Below, piece after piece: positions 55,455 through 63,959 of a stretch of DNA of 64,000 bases (position 1 is its first letter; each line of letters opens with the position of its first letter). Made by a program: the position numbers and the translations under genes. This stretch comes from a bacterium (GTDB lineage: Bacteria > Planctomycetota > Planctomycetia > Planctomycetales > Planctomycetaceae): assembly GCA_016125225.1 (NCBI GenBank), contig WGME01000010.1, forward strand, positions 90,710-154,709. Direction: 5' to 3'. Under the pieces are notes generated by a model. It searched no databases. It was not told where the DNA came from and saw only the letters and a program-made list of their open reading frames with translations.

Positions 55455-55500
55455 TTCGCCCGTTCGAAATGTAACCAGCGAATTCGACGGTCTGACAAGA

Positions 55501-55540
55501 GGAAGCCCGAGGATGAAAAGTCCTGGGGCTTCCTCCGTTT
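55501..55540 (+). terminator. Rho-independent terminator after the DUF1559/lipoprotein unit
   Basis: GGAAGCCCGAGGA (55501-55513) pairs with TCCTGGGGCTTCC (55521-55533) with one mismatch and a 7-base loop, followed by TCCGTTTTG. It isolates the unit from hemE. Confidence 0.75.
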
Positions 55541-55588
55541 TGGGAGGTCGGTGATCCGGCTATACTGGTGGAATTCCACGGAGCCACT

Positions 55589-56632
55589 ATGAATTCGCCC
55601 GCCTTGCAGAACTCCCGCCTGATGAAGGCCTTCCGCCGCGAACAAGTCGACTGCACACCCGTATGGATCATGCGGCAGGCGGGCCGATACCTGCCGGAAT
55701 ACATGGAAGTCCGCAGCAAGGTCACCTTCATCGAATTGTGCAAAACGCCAGAAATGGCGGCCCAGGTCACGCTCGATGCCCAACGCCTGCTCGGCGTCGA
55801 TGCCGCCATTCTGTTTGCCGATCTCTTGCCCATGCTGGAACCGATGGGCATCGATCTGGAATACCAGAAGGGAGAAGGCCCGGTCATTCATAATCCCATC
55901 ATGGATGCGAGTCAGGTCGATCGGCTGCAGGAACTGGACGATGTTTCCTCAATGCAGTTCGTGTTCGACGCGGTCAAGCTGATTCGACGAGATCTTCCAG
56001 CAGACATTCCACTGCTCGGCTTCGCGGGTGCCCCGTTTACCTTGGCGAGCTATGTGATCGAAGGGGGCGGCTCTCGCAATTATCTGCGGACCAAGTCGCT
56101 GATGTTTCGTGATGAATCGGCCTGGCGCAGCATGATGGAGCGGCTGGCCCGCAGTTTGATCCGTTATCTCACAGCTCAGATCGAAGCGGGATGCCAGGCG
56201 ATTCAATTGTTCGATAGTTGGGCGGGTTGTTTGTCGCCTGCGGATTATCGCCGCTATGTCCTGCCCTACACGAAAATGGTGGTGGATGGTGTGCGGCCAT
56301 TGGCACCGGTGCTGAATTTTCTCACGGGAAATCCCGCGTTGTTGCCCTTGCTGAAAGAGTCCGGCGGCGATGTCATCGGTCTTGACTGGCGAGTGGAACT
56401 GGCGGATGGTTGGAAAACGGTAGGCTATGATGTCGGCGTGCAGGGAAATCTTGACCCGTTATCGTTACTGGCCGACTTACCCACGCTGAAAGCGCGTACT
56501 CAACATGTGCTGCAGCAGGCGGAAAACCGACCGGGCCACATTTTCAACCTAGGGCATGGTGTGATGCCGGAAGTTCCCCCCGAGCATGTGAAAGCCTTGG
56601 TGAAAATGGTGCATGAACTCTCTGCCCGCTGA
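55589..56632 (+). CDS. hemE: Uroporphyrinogen decarboxylase
   Basis: 347 residues from ATG 55589, preceded by CGGAG; a GTG at 55568 is the alternative. TPVWIMRQAGRYLPEYMEVR is the family N-terminal signature with the substrate-binding Arg residues. DAAILFADLLPMLEPMGIDL holds the catalytic Asp region, and GFAGAPFTLASYVIEGGGSR is the second signature. VIGLDWRVELADGWKTVGYD and FNLGHGVMPEVPPEHV complete it. The enzyme decarboxylates uroporphyrinogen III to coproporphyrinogen III in the haem pathway. It is followed by the oxidase gene hemY, so the two haem genes form a pair. Cytoplasmic. Confidence 0.96.
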   Translation: MNSPALQNSRLMKAFRREQVDCTPVWIMRQAGRYLPEYMEVRSKVTFIELCKTPEMAAQVTLDAQRLLGVDAAILFADLLPMLEPMGIDLEYQKGEGPVIHNPIMDASQVDRLQELDDVSSMQFVFDAVKLIRRDLPADIPLLGFAGAPFTLASYVIEGGGSRNYLRTKSLMFRDESAWRSMMERLARSLIRYLTAQIEAGCQAIQLFDSWAGCLSPADYRRYVLPYTKMVVDGVRPLAPVLNFLTGNPALLPLLKESGGDVIGLDWRVELADGWKTVGYDVGVQGNLDPLSLLADLPTLKARTQHVLQQAENRPGHIFNLGHGVMPEVPPEHVKALVKMVHELSAR

Positions 56633-56667
56633 GGAATTTGAAGGCAGAGTTACAGGTGCCAATTGCC

Positions 56668-58137
56668 ATGTCAGCCGAACCCTCCGCTACTCGCCACCGG
56701 ATCGCCATTCTTGGGGCCGGTCTCACGGGACTGGCCTCGGCTCACCGTCTGCTGGAGTTGGCAGATGAGCGAAATCTGCCCTTGGACATCGCGGTGTTCG
56801 ATGCCGGCCAGCGCTGCGGCGGGATTGTGGGGACGGTTGAACGCGATGGCTATCTGATTGATACGGGTGCCGATTCCTTCATCACCAATAAACCCGGTGC
56901 CTTGGGATTGTGTCAGCGACTGGGACTGGCCGATCGCCTGCAGGCCACCGATGCCCGTTACCGCGGTGCCCTTGTTCTGTCAAAAGGCCGACCGCAACCC
57001 GTCCCCGAGGGCTTTCAGCTTCTGAGTCCATCGGCGATGTGGCCCGTACTGAGGTCGCCGATCCTGTCCCCTTGGGGTAAGTTGCGGATGGGTTGCGAGT
57101 ACTTCCTGCCCGCCCAACCAACAGACGAAGATGAATCGCTCGCCAGTTTCGTGCGACGGCGTTTCGGTGCTGAAGCCCTGGACCGACTGGTGCAACCCTT
57201 GGTGGGTGGTATCTACACTTCCGATCCCGAACGCCTGAGCCTCGCCGCCACGATGCCTCGCTTTCAGGAAATGGAGCGGGAATACGGCAGCTTGATTCGG
57301 GCGGCCTATGCGACCAAGCCCACAAAATCCGACGACCGAACCAGTAGCGGTGCTCGCTATGGACTATTCGCGGGTCTGCAAGGGGGCATGCAGGAACTGG
57401 TCGACACCTTGACCCAGCGTATTCAGCCTCAAGTGGCGTTCAAACTCGGCTGGCGAGCGACATCCTTGATGCGATCCGGCGAGACAGAAAACTACCAACT
57501 CGATTTCGAAAACGGTCAACAGGAACGCTTCTCTTCGGTGATTCTCGCAATTCCTCCGGCCCGCATCGCGGATCTGATCGCGGGGTTTGATGCTCCCTTT
57601 TCGCAGGCCTTGCGGCAGATTGAATCGGCATCGAGTGCCATCGTGGTCACCGGGCACAACCTCAGCGAGATTGCCCACCCCTTGAACGCTTTCGGATTGG
57701 TGATCCCACATCGTGAACGACGGCGGATTCTTGCGGTCTCATTCAGCAGCCGTAAGTTTCCCAATCGCGCACCGGCAGGCAAGGTCTTGCTGCGGACCTT
57801 TGTCGGCGGAGCACTGCAACCGGAGTTGTTTGCATTGGATGATGCTGCCCTGGAACAGCTGGTCCTTGAGGAATTACGCGATACGCTGGGTGTGACCGGC
57901 GCTCCTGATTTTTCCATGATCGTTCGCTACCCCGCCGCGATGCCCCAATACACCTTGGGACACCGCGACCGCGTCGCTACCATCGAAAAGTTACAACGCC
58001 AACATCCCCACCTCGAAATCGCCGGAAATTCCTACCACGGAGTCGGCGTCCCCGATTCGATCCACAGCGGCGAACAGGCCGCAGAACGGATACTGACGGA
58101 ATCAACCGGACTCTTCCACCAGGAATCCGGCAACTGA
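56668..58137 (+). CDS. hemY: Protoporphyrinogen oxidase (HemY type)
   Basis: 489 residues from ATG 56668; a TTG at 56638 would add 10 residues. RIAILGAGLTGLASAHRL is the dinucleotide-binding GxGxxG motif at the N-terminus. GGIVGTVERDGYLIDTGADS, FVRRRFGAEALDRLVQPLVG and GIYTSDPERLSLAATMPRF are characteristic of FAD-dependent, oxygen-using HemY-type enzymes. The C-terminus contains the FAD-closing sequence NSYHGVGVPDSIHSGEQAAE. It oxidises protoporphyrinogen (or coproporphyrinogen in related lineages) in the last steps of haem synthesis. It follows hemE by 35 bases. Confidence 0.94.
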   Translation: MSAEPSATRHRIAILGAGLTGLASAHRLLELADERNLPLDIAVFDAGQRCGGIVGTVERDGYLIDTGADSFITNKPGALGLCQRLGLADRLQATDARYRGALVLSKGRPQPVPEGFQLLSPSAMWPVLRSPILSPWGKLRMGCEYFLPAQPTDEDESLASFVRRRFGAEALDRLVQPLVGGIYTSDPERLSLAATMPRFQEMEREYGSLIRAAYATKPTKSDDRTSSGARYGLFAGLQGGMQELVDTLTQRIQPQVAFKLGWRATSLMRSGETENYQLDFENGQQERFSSVILAIPPARIADLIAGFDAPFSQALRQIESASSAIVVTGHNLSEIAHPLNAFGLVIPHRERRRILAVSFSSRKFPNRAPAGKVLLRTFVGGALQPELFALDDAALEQLVLEELRDTLGVTGAPDFSMIVRYPAAMPQYTLGHRDRVATIEKLQRQHPHLEIAGNSYHGVGVPDSIHSGEQAAERILTESTGLFHQESGN

Positions 58138-58418
58138 CCATTCCCTCACTCCCTATACTACTGGGTTCGCCGAAAGCCGCCGAAGATGAGCGACTCACAA
58201 GTCCAATTCATCCTCATTTTCCGCGGCGTCTTCGGTTCGAATTCAGAACCATGTGAACCATGGCCTCTCGAAACATGTCTCGCAGCACGGTGTAATCGTT
58301 AGGAATTTGGGAGCCTGGGCAAATCGGCTGCAAGTTGCACAAAAGCGAAAGCGGCTGAGACTTGCTCTCGGCAGAAAGAACGCTAAGATACGGCGACACT
58401 TGGCATTAACCGCCAAGC
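58138..58418. other. Intergenic region between hemY and tRNA-Leu (281 bases)
   Basis: It has to contain the tRNA promoter. A minus-strand frame (58214-58399, 61 codons, containing NDYTVLRDMFREAMVHM) is weakly protein-like but has no recognised family or ribosome site, so I do not call a gene. Confidence 0.35.
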
Positions 58419-58502
58419 GCCCAGGTGGCGGAACTGGCAGACGCGCTAGGTTCAGGACCTAGTGCCAGCAATGGCGTGCAGGTTCGATTCCTGTCCTGGG
58501 CA
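58419..58502 (+). tRNA. tRNA-Leu (anticodon CAG)
   Basis: 84 nucleotides. The acceptor stem GCCCAGG (58419-58425) pairs with CCTGGGC (58495-58501). The anticodon arm CTAGG-TTCAGGA-CCTAG carries CAG. A long variable arm (GCCAGCAATGGC) gives the class II shape typical of tRNA-Leu, and the T-arm contains GGTTCGATTCC. The discriminator base is A; CCA is not encoded. An integrase gene begins 104 bases downstream on the same strand, so the 3' end is the probable attachment site. Confidence 0.97.
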
Positions 58503-58606
58503 TTTAGACTTACGGCGATTTGCAGCAAGACTGAACAAAAAACTTCTGCACTTCTTCTGCAATTGTTGGGCTGATATGGTGGTGATGCTGCATCGGAGAA
58601 CTCCGG

Positions 58607-59929
58607 ATGGCATCGCTCCAGCAAAAAGGGAACGGCTGGTACTGCCAGTTCCTGTATCAGAAAAAGCGGTACACGTTCACACTCGGGCCGGTTTCATCCA
58701 CGGAAGCCGAGACGAAAGCTGCGCAGGTTGACTACCTGCTGTTGCGGCTGAAACAGCACTTGGCCGTGCTGCCCCCCGGCGTCGGCATTGTGGAGTATGT
58801 CCAATTCGACGGCCGGATCGTGCCGCCCGAGTCACCTGCCGCAGAAGCACTCCCCCTGTCGATGCTCCGCGAGAAGTATTTGGCCACGCATGAAGCGACC
58901 TTGGAACCGAGCACGCTCGCCTGCATCCGCATCCACTTCAAGCATCTGGAAAAGATTCTCGGTGCGGCCTGCTCCGTAACCGATTTGCAGCTGGCGGATC
59001 TGCAAGGGTACGTCGACCAACGGGGCAAGGCCAAGGGACGCGGTGGCCGAAGGCTCTCCGCCACGACGATTCACAAGGAAATTGTCACTCTGCGGACGGC
59101 GTGGAATTGGGCCGTCAAGATGAATTATCTGACCGGCCGGTTCCCGAATAACGGCCTGCGGTATCCTAAGACTCATGAAAAGCCGCCGTTTCAGACCCGT
59201 GAGGAGATCGAACGCCAAATCGCCGGAGGCCTGTCGCCTGCCGAACAGGCCGAATTGTGGCACGCCCTCTACTTGCCCGTCGCCGAAATTGCAGAACTTC
59301 TGCAGTTCGTCAAGACGGCGGCGACGCAGCCCTTTGTCTATCCGATGTGCTGTTTTGCCGCCCATACGGGAACCCGCCGCTCCGAACTGCTGCGACTAAG
59401 AATCACCGATCTCGATCTGGCGACAAAACGGGCAACGATCCACGAGAAGAAACGTGTCCGTGGCAAGGTGACCACGCGGAGTGTGCCTCTGTCTCCATTC
59501 TTGGTCGGCGTGCTGCAAGCATGGCTACAAATTCATCCCGGTGGGCCCTATCTCTTCAGTCATGAGGCAACTGTCGTCCGCAGTAAAAAACGCAGTCCGA
59601 CGACGGGTCATCAAGGTCAGCGGACACGAGCCAAAACGACCAACGAAAGGCTTTCCACGGTGCGGCGACGTGCTTCCTCCGGACCGACAGCAGTGACCCC
59701 CAGCGAAGCCCACGACCATTTGAAGCGAACATTGGCGGACAGCCGCTGGCAGTCACTGCGAGGCTGGCACGTGCTTCGGCATAGCTGTTGTTCGGCTTTA
59801 GCGGCTCAAGGCGTCGATCAGCGGATCATCGACGAAATCATGGGCCATCAGACCGAAGAGATGCGGCGTCGGTACCGGCACCTGCTCCCCTCTCTCAAGC
59901 AAGAAGCAGTAAGTCGAGTCTTTGGGTGA
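58607..59929 (+). CDS. int: Tyrosine recombinase (integrase) adjacent to tRNA-Leu
   Basis: 440 residues. The N-terminal arm-binding region (QQKGNGWYCQFLYQKKRYTF) and the core-binding domain (about 80-195) precede the catalytic domain: AAHTGTRRSELLRLRITDLD (first Arg), GWHVLRHSCCSALAAQGVD (HxLRH) and IMGHQTEEMRRRYRHLLP (His and Tyr). All catalytic residues are present, so the enzyme is probably active. A basic, low-complexity insertion (about residues 320-375) separates the motifs. It catalyses site-specific integration and excision; the gene's position beside a tRNA gene is classical for integrative elements. The element's other end is not in the window. Confidence 0.95.
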   Translation: MASLQQKGNGWYCQFLYQKKRYTFTLGPVSSTEAETKAAQVDYLLLRLKQHLAVLPPGVGIVEYVQFDGRIVPPESPAAEALPLSMLREKYLATHEATLEPSTLACIRIHFKHLEKILGAACSVTDLQLADLQGYVDQRGKAKGRGGRRLSATTIHKEIVTLRTAWNWAVKMNYLTGRFPNNGLRYPKTHEKPPFQTREEIERQIAGGLSPAEQAELWHALYLPVAEIAELLQFVKTAATQPFVYPMCCFAAHTGTRRSELLRLRITDLDLATKRATIHEKKRVRGKVTTRSVPLSPFLVGVLQAWLQIHPGGPYLFSHEATVVRSKKRSPTTGHQGQRTRAKTTNERLSTVRRRASSGPTAVTPSEAHDHLKRTLADSRWQSLRGWHVLRHSCCSALAAQGVDQRIIDEIMGHQTEEMRRRYRHLLPSLKQEAVSRVFG

Positions 59930-59947
59930 AGCTTGGGTGTCCCACAG

Positions 59948-61051
59948 TCATTTTTTCCGCGTCGACTTTTTGCGAGGTTTTGCTGAAGTTTTTGCTTCCA
60001 AAACCGGCACCGCCTGTTGCTCCGCCAGTTCATAGAACTCATGGAGCTTGGCCTCCAGCAATCGCTTGTCTGGCAACTGGATCTGATATTCGGCTACCAG
60101 CGCCGGGGACATCGAGCGGCTCAAGGCATACTCGACGACTTCGTGGTCTTTCGTCGCACACAACAGGACACCGATCGTCGGCCGTTCGTGCGGCTTCTTC
60201 ACGTCCCGATCCAGCGCTTCCAGGTAGAACTCCAGTTTGCCCAGATGCTCCGGGGCAAACTCTTCGACTTTCAGCTCGATGGCGACCAGACACGTGAGCG
60301 CCCGATTGAAGAACAGCAGGTCGAGCGAGAAATCCTTGCCGCCCACCTGGAGGGGATACTGGCTGCCGACAAAGCAGAAATCGCGGCCCAATTCGATCAG
60401 GAATTGCTTGAGCTTTTCCACCAGACCGCGATGCAGGTCTGCTTCCAGATGCTCCGGGGTCAGATGCAGGAAATCGAGCAGATAGGAGTCTTTGAAGGCC
60501 TGGTCGGCGGCGGGATGCAATTCTGTCAACGCTGTTGACAGAATTGGCGGGCTGAGGACGGTCCGCTCGAAGAGCCCCCCATTCAACTGCCGCTGGAGTT
60601 CTCGGAACGTCCAATGCTCCCGCGATGCCAACCTCAAGTAAAACTCCCGCTCGCCGTCGTGTTTGCAGCGGCTGAGGATCGCCAGATTGTGGCTCCACGA
60701 CAAATCTCTCAGCAATGCCGCGAGTTTTGGCTGTGATCGATAGGTCTCAAAGAATTGATTCATGCGCCAGAGATTGCGCGCGGAGAAGCCACGGGCATTC
60801 GGCTGCTGCCGATGGATGTACTCAGCCAACGCCTCGACCGTGCCTTCGCCCCAGGTCTCGGAGGCGATCTTGCGGTTCAGAAATTCCCCGATGCTCCAGT
60901 ACAGGTCAATCAGCGTGGTGTTGACCGCTGCAACGGCAGCGGTTCGCGCGGCATTGATGAGACTGAGGATCGTCTCAAAATCGGCCTGCGCAGCAAGAGG
61001 CGACTTCGTCTGAGCCAGCGATCGGCGGGGCCGTTTAGCGGTTTTCTTCAC
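59948..61051 (-). CDS. DUF1016/YhcG-type PDDEXK nuclease
   Basis: 367 residues. The N-terminal domain (about 25-180: TTLIDLYWSIGEFLNRKI, ARGFSARNLWRMNQFFETYR, LSWSHNLAILSRCKHDGERE) is DUF1016_N. The C-terminal nuclease domain (about 195-340) has the PD-(D/E)xK core: LDLLFFNRALTCLVAIELKV with the catalytic Asp and the ExK pair, then EEFAPEHLGKLEFYLEALD. Such proteins are common cargo on mobile elements, near restriction and phage-defence loci. Its 3' end faces the integrase gene (18 bases between the stops). Basic tail: KPRKKSTRKK. The target is unknown; a role in element maintenance or phage defence is inferred. Confidence 0.9.
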   Translation of the reverse strand: MKKTAKRPRRSLAQTKSPLAAQADFETILSLINAARTAAVAAVNTTLIDLYWSIGEFLNRKIASETWGEGTVEALAEYIHRQQPNARGFSARNLWRMNQFFETYRSQPKLAALLRDLSWSHNLAILSRCKHDGEREFYLRLASREHWTFRELQRQLNGGLFERTVLSPPILSTALTELHPAADQAFKDSYLLDFLHLTPEHLEADLHRGLVEKLKQFLIELGRDFCFVGSQYPLQVGGKDFSLDLLFFNRALTCLVAIELKVEEFAPEHLGKLEFYLEALDRDVKKPHERPTIGVLLCATKDHEVVEYALSRSMSPALVAEYQIQLPDKRLLEAKLHEFYELAEQQAVPVLEAKTSAKPRKKSTRKK

Positions 61052-61432
61052 TTCACCCTCGACTGACTCGTTCCTTGATCAGTTCGTCGCTTCCCCTGCA
61101 TCTGCATTCCCTGTTGTCGTCGAGTTGTGTCTAACTCGCTGGCGGCGGCCTGTCAATGAGACCGCGACTAGCACGCCCCACGGATTCCCACCTGGTGAAC
61201 TCCTCACGCCAGAAAGCCCACATCAACAATTCACGTCGATACAGCCGCCGCGGCGCGATGCTGGGTGGGTTGGTAGCTCAGACCACGATCATCCCTGCTC
61301 TATGCCGCTCAGAATGCGAATATGGGGCATTGGCGGTGGCGTCGCTCCGAACCCCTTCCTGCCAAGACCTTTGCCGACCTCACTACGGGCTCAGACAGAA
61401 CCGATGTGCGAAAGCGTTGCAGAGTCAGACAC

Positions 61433-61441
61433 TTATCCCCA
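61433..61441 (+). promoter_or_regulatory. DnaA-box-like site
   Basis: TTATCCCCA differs from the consensus TTATCCACA at one position. It lies 162 bases from the perfect box at 61595. Confidence 0.4.
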
Positions 61442-61470
61442 GAATCCGACCCGCCAACTACAGGGAAAAG

Positions 61471-61494
61471 ACTATAGGTGTTCTTACTATAGGT
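61471..61494 (+). repeat. Direct repeat ACTATAGGT (two copies)
   Basis: ACTATAGGT occurs at 61471-61479 and 61486-61494, a 15-base period, immediately before the first iteron. Confidence 0.6.
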
Positions 61495-61499
61495 TGGGG

Positions 61500-61568
61500 G
61501 GGCGATTCAGCGCAGCCTTTATTCCAGAAGGGAGGGTGATTCAGCGCACCACCGAGGGCGATTCAGCG
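61500..61568 (+). repeat. Three iterons GGGYGATTCAGCG: candidate plasmid replication origin
   Basis: Copies lie at 61500-61512 (GGGCGATTCAGCG), 61534-61546 (GGGTGATTCAGCG) and 61556-61568 (GGGCGATTCAGCG), the only difference being C or T at position 4. Starts are 34 and 22 bases apart. They adjoin the 3' end of a RepA-type initiator gene and a DnaA box, as expected for a theta-replicating plasmid origin located downstream of repA. Confidence 0.7.
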
Positions 61569-61585
61569 TGGACAACTGCCGCTCT

Positions 61586-61618
61586 CCCCAAGAGTTATCC
61601 ACAGAGCAGTCTTAGGGG
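61586..61618. promoter_or_regulatory. DnaA box within a stem-loop at the end of repA
   Basis: TTATCCACA (61595-61603) is a perfect DnaA box. It lies in the loop of an inverted repeat, CCCCAAGA (61586-61593) and TCTTAGGGG (61610-61618), with one bulged A. The stem also overlaps the repA stop codon, so it may act as a transcription terminator of repA too. Confidence 0.6.
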
Positions 61619-62556
61619 ATGAGGGCCGGAACCGAGATCATCGTCTTCGGAATCGGGGGTGGGGACGGCCGGAGGATGATCCCCCCCGTGACTTCATCAA
61701 TGTTGGCGGAGGGATAGACGAGCTTGACGTTCCGCAACGTCTGCCGGAACTCCCGTTTGAAGTCGCGGTGATTGCGGTACTCCTGTCCAAACTGCTCTCG
61801 CAGATTGGCCCAACTCACCATGTTGCCCTGGTAGCGGTTGACCCGGCAGAGCCGATGCGCCAGCCACGTATAGACATCCAACGCCAGGGCCGAATGCCTG
61901 AGGGCCGAGAGGGCTCGGTAATCGAGCGGGACGGCGTGCTGCTGCAATGTCTCAAAGAACTCGTGCGACAGTTCCAGAACGCCGGGCCACAGCGTCGGTT
62001 GATCCTCGTCTTGCTGGAACCAGGCCTCGAAACGATGAATCGGTTTTGCATCGACGGTGACCACTTTGCCACCCGACTCCATACCAATACTCAGTCGGCA
62101 AGCGGCCAAGGCTTCCATTTGTCGCCGGATGGCCGCATAGCCGCCCCGTACGCCCCCGCTGGTGGGCATACCTAGCATTTTGAGGAACTGACGCATACTG
62201 TCACCGATTTCGACTCGCCGTGACTGCGTGCGAATCGCCTCGGTGCTGAGATGGACCATCACCAGACGGGGCGTCGATCCGGAGGGCAAGGGCTGTTCGA
62301 CCCATTGTCGGCCGTTCCATAATCTTCCGGCTTCGAGCAGGATCGAAAAGGGCCCGCTATGCCGCTCAAACGTGCGGGCCTCCGTCGCCTTACGCGGCAT
62401 GCCCACCTGACACATGACCGTGTGGAGGTAGTCGGGCTTGCCGGGAGGTTCGCAGAGAATGCGGTCGTGAGCGTCGACCAACCGCTGCACTGTCGGCGTG
62501 AGCCGTGGCAGCGGGGTGGGCGTTTGGTCGGAAGACTCTGGGTCGTGCTCTGTCAT
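61612..62556 (-). CDS. repA: Plasmid replication initiator (RepA type)
   Basis: 314 residues. The central and C-terminal region (FSILLEAGRLWNG, STEAIRTQSRRVEIGDSMRQ, FLKMLGMPTSGGVRGGYAAI, LSALRHSALALDVYTWLAHR) matches plasmid-encoded RepA replication proteins, which contain winged-helix DNA-binding domains. The protein should bind iterons and open the origin; candidate iterons lie immediately past its 3' end. Its ATG overlaps the upstream ribbon-helix-helix gene's stop (ATGA), so translation is coupled. Finding a replicon protein in a tRNA-linked element implies an integrated plasmid. I am fairly sure of the family; whether it is still active is unknown. Confidence 0.85.
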   Translation of the reverse strand: MTEHDPESSDQTPTPLPRLTPTVQRLVDAHDRILCEPPGKPDYLHTVMCQVGMPRKATEARTFERHSGPFSILLEAGRLWNGRQWVEQPLPSGSTPRLVMVHLSTEAIRTQSRRVEIGDSMRQFLKMLGMPTSGGVRGGYAAIRRQMEALAACRLSIGMESGGKVVTVDAKPIHRFEAWFQQDEDQPTLWPGVLELSHEFFETLQQHAVPLDYRALSALRHSALALDVYTWLAHRLCRVNRYQGNMVSWANLREQFGQEYRNHRDFKREFRQTLRNVKLVYPSANIDEVTGGIILRPSPPPIPKTMISVPALIP

Positions 62557-62843
62557 GGGCCCTTCGTGGGTCGCCGTACGGGTTTCGGAGCGGGCGGCGA
62601 CGGTTTCTCCTGCTGATACACCTCGGGAAACTCGCGTTCAAGAAAATCCCGCACGACATCGACCATATTGACGCCACGCAGCACACATTGGCTTTTCACT
62701 CGTGTGTGCAGCGACTTGGGAATATCGATGGTTAGCCGCTTGATGGGTTCTGCTTCCGTTTTGGGCCGCTGTTGCACCCAATCTTCCGGCGTCGGCGGCG
62801 ACTTCACGGCGTTGGGTTTGGCGGAAATGGTGACCCGTTTCAT
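62553..62843 (-). CDS. Ribbon-helix-helix protein, ParG-like partition component
   Basis: 96 residues. The core IKRLTIDIPKSLHTRVKSQC, VLRGVNMVDVVRDFLEREF is a ribbon-helix-helix DNA-binding fold, flanked by a flexible basic N-terminus and a Pro-rich tail. Together with the small ParA upstream it resembles type Ib partition (ParF/ParG), where the RHH protein is the centromere-binding adaptor and autorepressor. It overlaps parA by 4 bases on one side and repA by 4 bases on the other (ATGA both times). A copy-number or repA control role is also possible. Confidence 0.82.
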   Translation of the reverse strand: MKRVTISAKPNAVKSPPTPEDWVQQRPKTEAEPIKRLTIDIPKSLHTRVKSQCVLRGVNMVDVVRDFLEREFPEVYQQEKPSPPAPKPVRRPTKGP

Positions 62844-63478
62844 GGGATCAGACCTTGAATCTCCTTTACGAGACTCTGGATTTCCTGCGCGGCGGGATGT
62901 TTCGGAGCGATTTCAAACACGGTCTGACCGTTCGCCGCTGATTCGGCAAAGAGGATCCGTTGTGAAACCGCACTTTTCAGCACGGGGATGGGATAGTCCG
63001 CCAGGGCAGATTTGACGTCCCGTCCCAAGGCGGTATTCATGATCCGGCGATTGATGACGAAGGCGGCTTTCAGGTCGGGCTTATAAATCCGCGCCTCGTC
63101 GATCAGGTCGACGATATGATCTGAGGCCCAGACATCGTAGGGGGAAGGCTGCACGGGGATGAGGACAACATGACTGGCCAGGATGGCCGAGCGGGCGACA
63201 TCATAGACGCGGGGCGAACCGTCGATGATGATCGCGTGGTAATCGCGGCCCAGTTGAGGCAATTCCTTGTGCAACGACGCTTTGGGTAAGCCGACGACGG
63301 GGAACGGTGCCCCTAACGTGCGGGAATCGGCCCAATCGAGCGCCGAACCTTGCGGGTCGGCGTCGACCAGCAGGACGCGCTGGCGTTGGCGGGCGAGGGC
63401 ATGGGCCACGTGCAAGGCCAGAGTCGTCTTACCGACGCCCCCCTTTTGATTCAAGAAGGCAAAAACGACTGGGGCCAT
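62840..63478 (-). CDS. parA: ParA-family partition ATPase (small, type Ib)
   Basis: 212 residues. VVFAFLNQKGGVGKTTLALH is the deviant Walker A with the signature Lys, RVLLVDADPQGSALDWADSR the switch I/Walker A' region, and YHAIIIDGSPRVYDVARSAI Walker B. The absence of an N-terminal helix-turn-helix places it with type Ib ParA (ParF/Soj-like small) proteins. The ATPase moves plasmid copies apart using the nucleoid. It is the first of three coupled genes, parA-RHH-repA. Downstream overlap is ATGA. Confidence 0.93.
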   Translation of the reverse strand: MAPVVFAFLNQKGGVGKTTLALHVAHALARQRQRVLLVDADPQGSALDWADSRTLGAPFPVVGLPKASLHKELPQLGRDYHAIIIDGSPRVYDVARSAILASHVVLIPVQPSPYDVWASDHIVDLIDEARIYKPDLKAAFVINRRIMNTALGRDVKSALADYPIPVLKSAVSQRILFAESAANGQTVFEIAPKHPAAQEIQSLVKEIQGLIP

Positions 63479-63657
63479 GAGGACTCGTGGGTTTGCGGAA
63501 ACACAGACTCCTGCCTAACAGGCTTTTCGACTTCCGTCAAACACGATCTCCCGGCGACACAGATTGCCGGATTTCCGTGAACACGACTGGCATCGCTCAC
63601 CGCTGGTCGCTCATGCGTTACACGGGCTCCGAAAATCAGTTCATCGTGACACGGGAA

Positions 63658-63906
63658 CTATTTATTATCGTCGCCTCCTTCAGTGAGTGGTTGCGGACCG
63701 TAAAGGTCTTCGGCGACGCAGGCGAGTGTGTCCCAGGACAAACCGAGCAGGGCGTCATGTTGACGCTCGGCCTCTTGGAGAACTTCCCAGCATTGGTCGT
63801 CTGTCAGGTCGGGACGAACCTGACGGACATCGTCGGTGCTCCAGACGATGGCGATCTGTCGACGTGAGGCCAGTTGGATCAGGAGTTGAAGTTCTTCGAT
63901 AGACAT
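63658..63906 (-). CDS. Small hypothetical protein of the mobile element
   Basis: 82 residues, acidic: begins MSIEELQLLIQLASRRQIAI and continues WSTDDVRQVRPDLTDDQCWE. The pattern of charged and hydrophobic residues suggests a small helical protein; there is no transmembrane segment and no catalytic motif. A Shine-Dalgarno-like AAAGGAA precedes the ATG on the minus strand. The 179 bases to parA (63479-63657) show no other gene. The family is not recognised. Similar small acidic proteins are frequent on mobile elements, but I claim no function. Confidence 0.6.
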   Translation of the reverse strand: MSIEELQLLIQLASRRQIAIVWSTDDVRQVRPDLTDDQCWEVLQEAERQHDALLGLSWDTLACVAEDLYGPQPLTEGGDDNK

Positions 63907-63928
63907 AATGTGATTCCTTTCTGGGTTG

Positions 63929-63952
63929 CCGGGCGGGGACTTCCCCGCCCGG
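63929..63952. repeat. Strong hairpin between two element genes
   Basis: CCGGGCGGGGA (63929-63939) and TCCCCGCCCGG (63942-63952) are perfect complements with a 2-base spacer, effectively a 10-base stem with a 4-base loop. No T-tract follows on either strand. It lies upstream of the ribosome site of the 82-residue gene, 7 bases past the stop of the partial gene at the right edge. Confidence 0.6.
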
Positions 63953-63959
63953 TGAGGCG

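Larger units (their letters stand above)
61052..61611. other. Gene-free region with origin-like features (560 bases)
   Basis: No gene is supported. The right half (61433-61618) carries a DnaA-box-like sequence, two ACTATAGGT repeats, three iterons and a perfect DnaA box, all described separately. The left half (61052-61430) has no recognised signal. Confidence 0.6.

Noticed and set aside
58214..58399. 61-codon minus-strand frame upstream of tRNA-Leu
   Set aside because: Weakly protein-like but with no ribosome site, no family and no operon context.
61270..61282. TTGGTAGCTCAGA resembles the D-arm of a tRNA
   Set aside because: No acceptor, anticodon or T-arm can be built around it.
61500..61568. 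Three short repeats as a CRISPR array
   Set aside because: Units are only 13 bases, spacers are 9 to 21 bases and unequal, and no cas genes are present. Plasmid iterons explain them.
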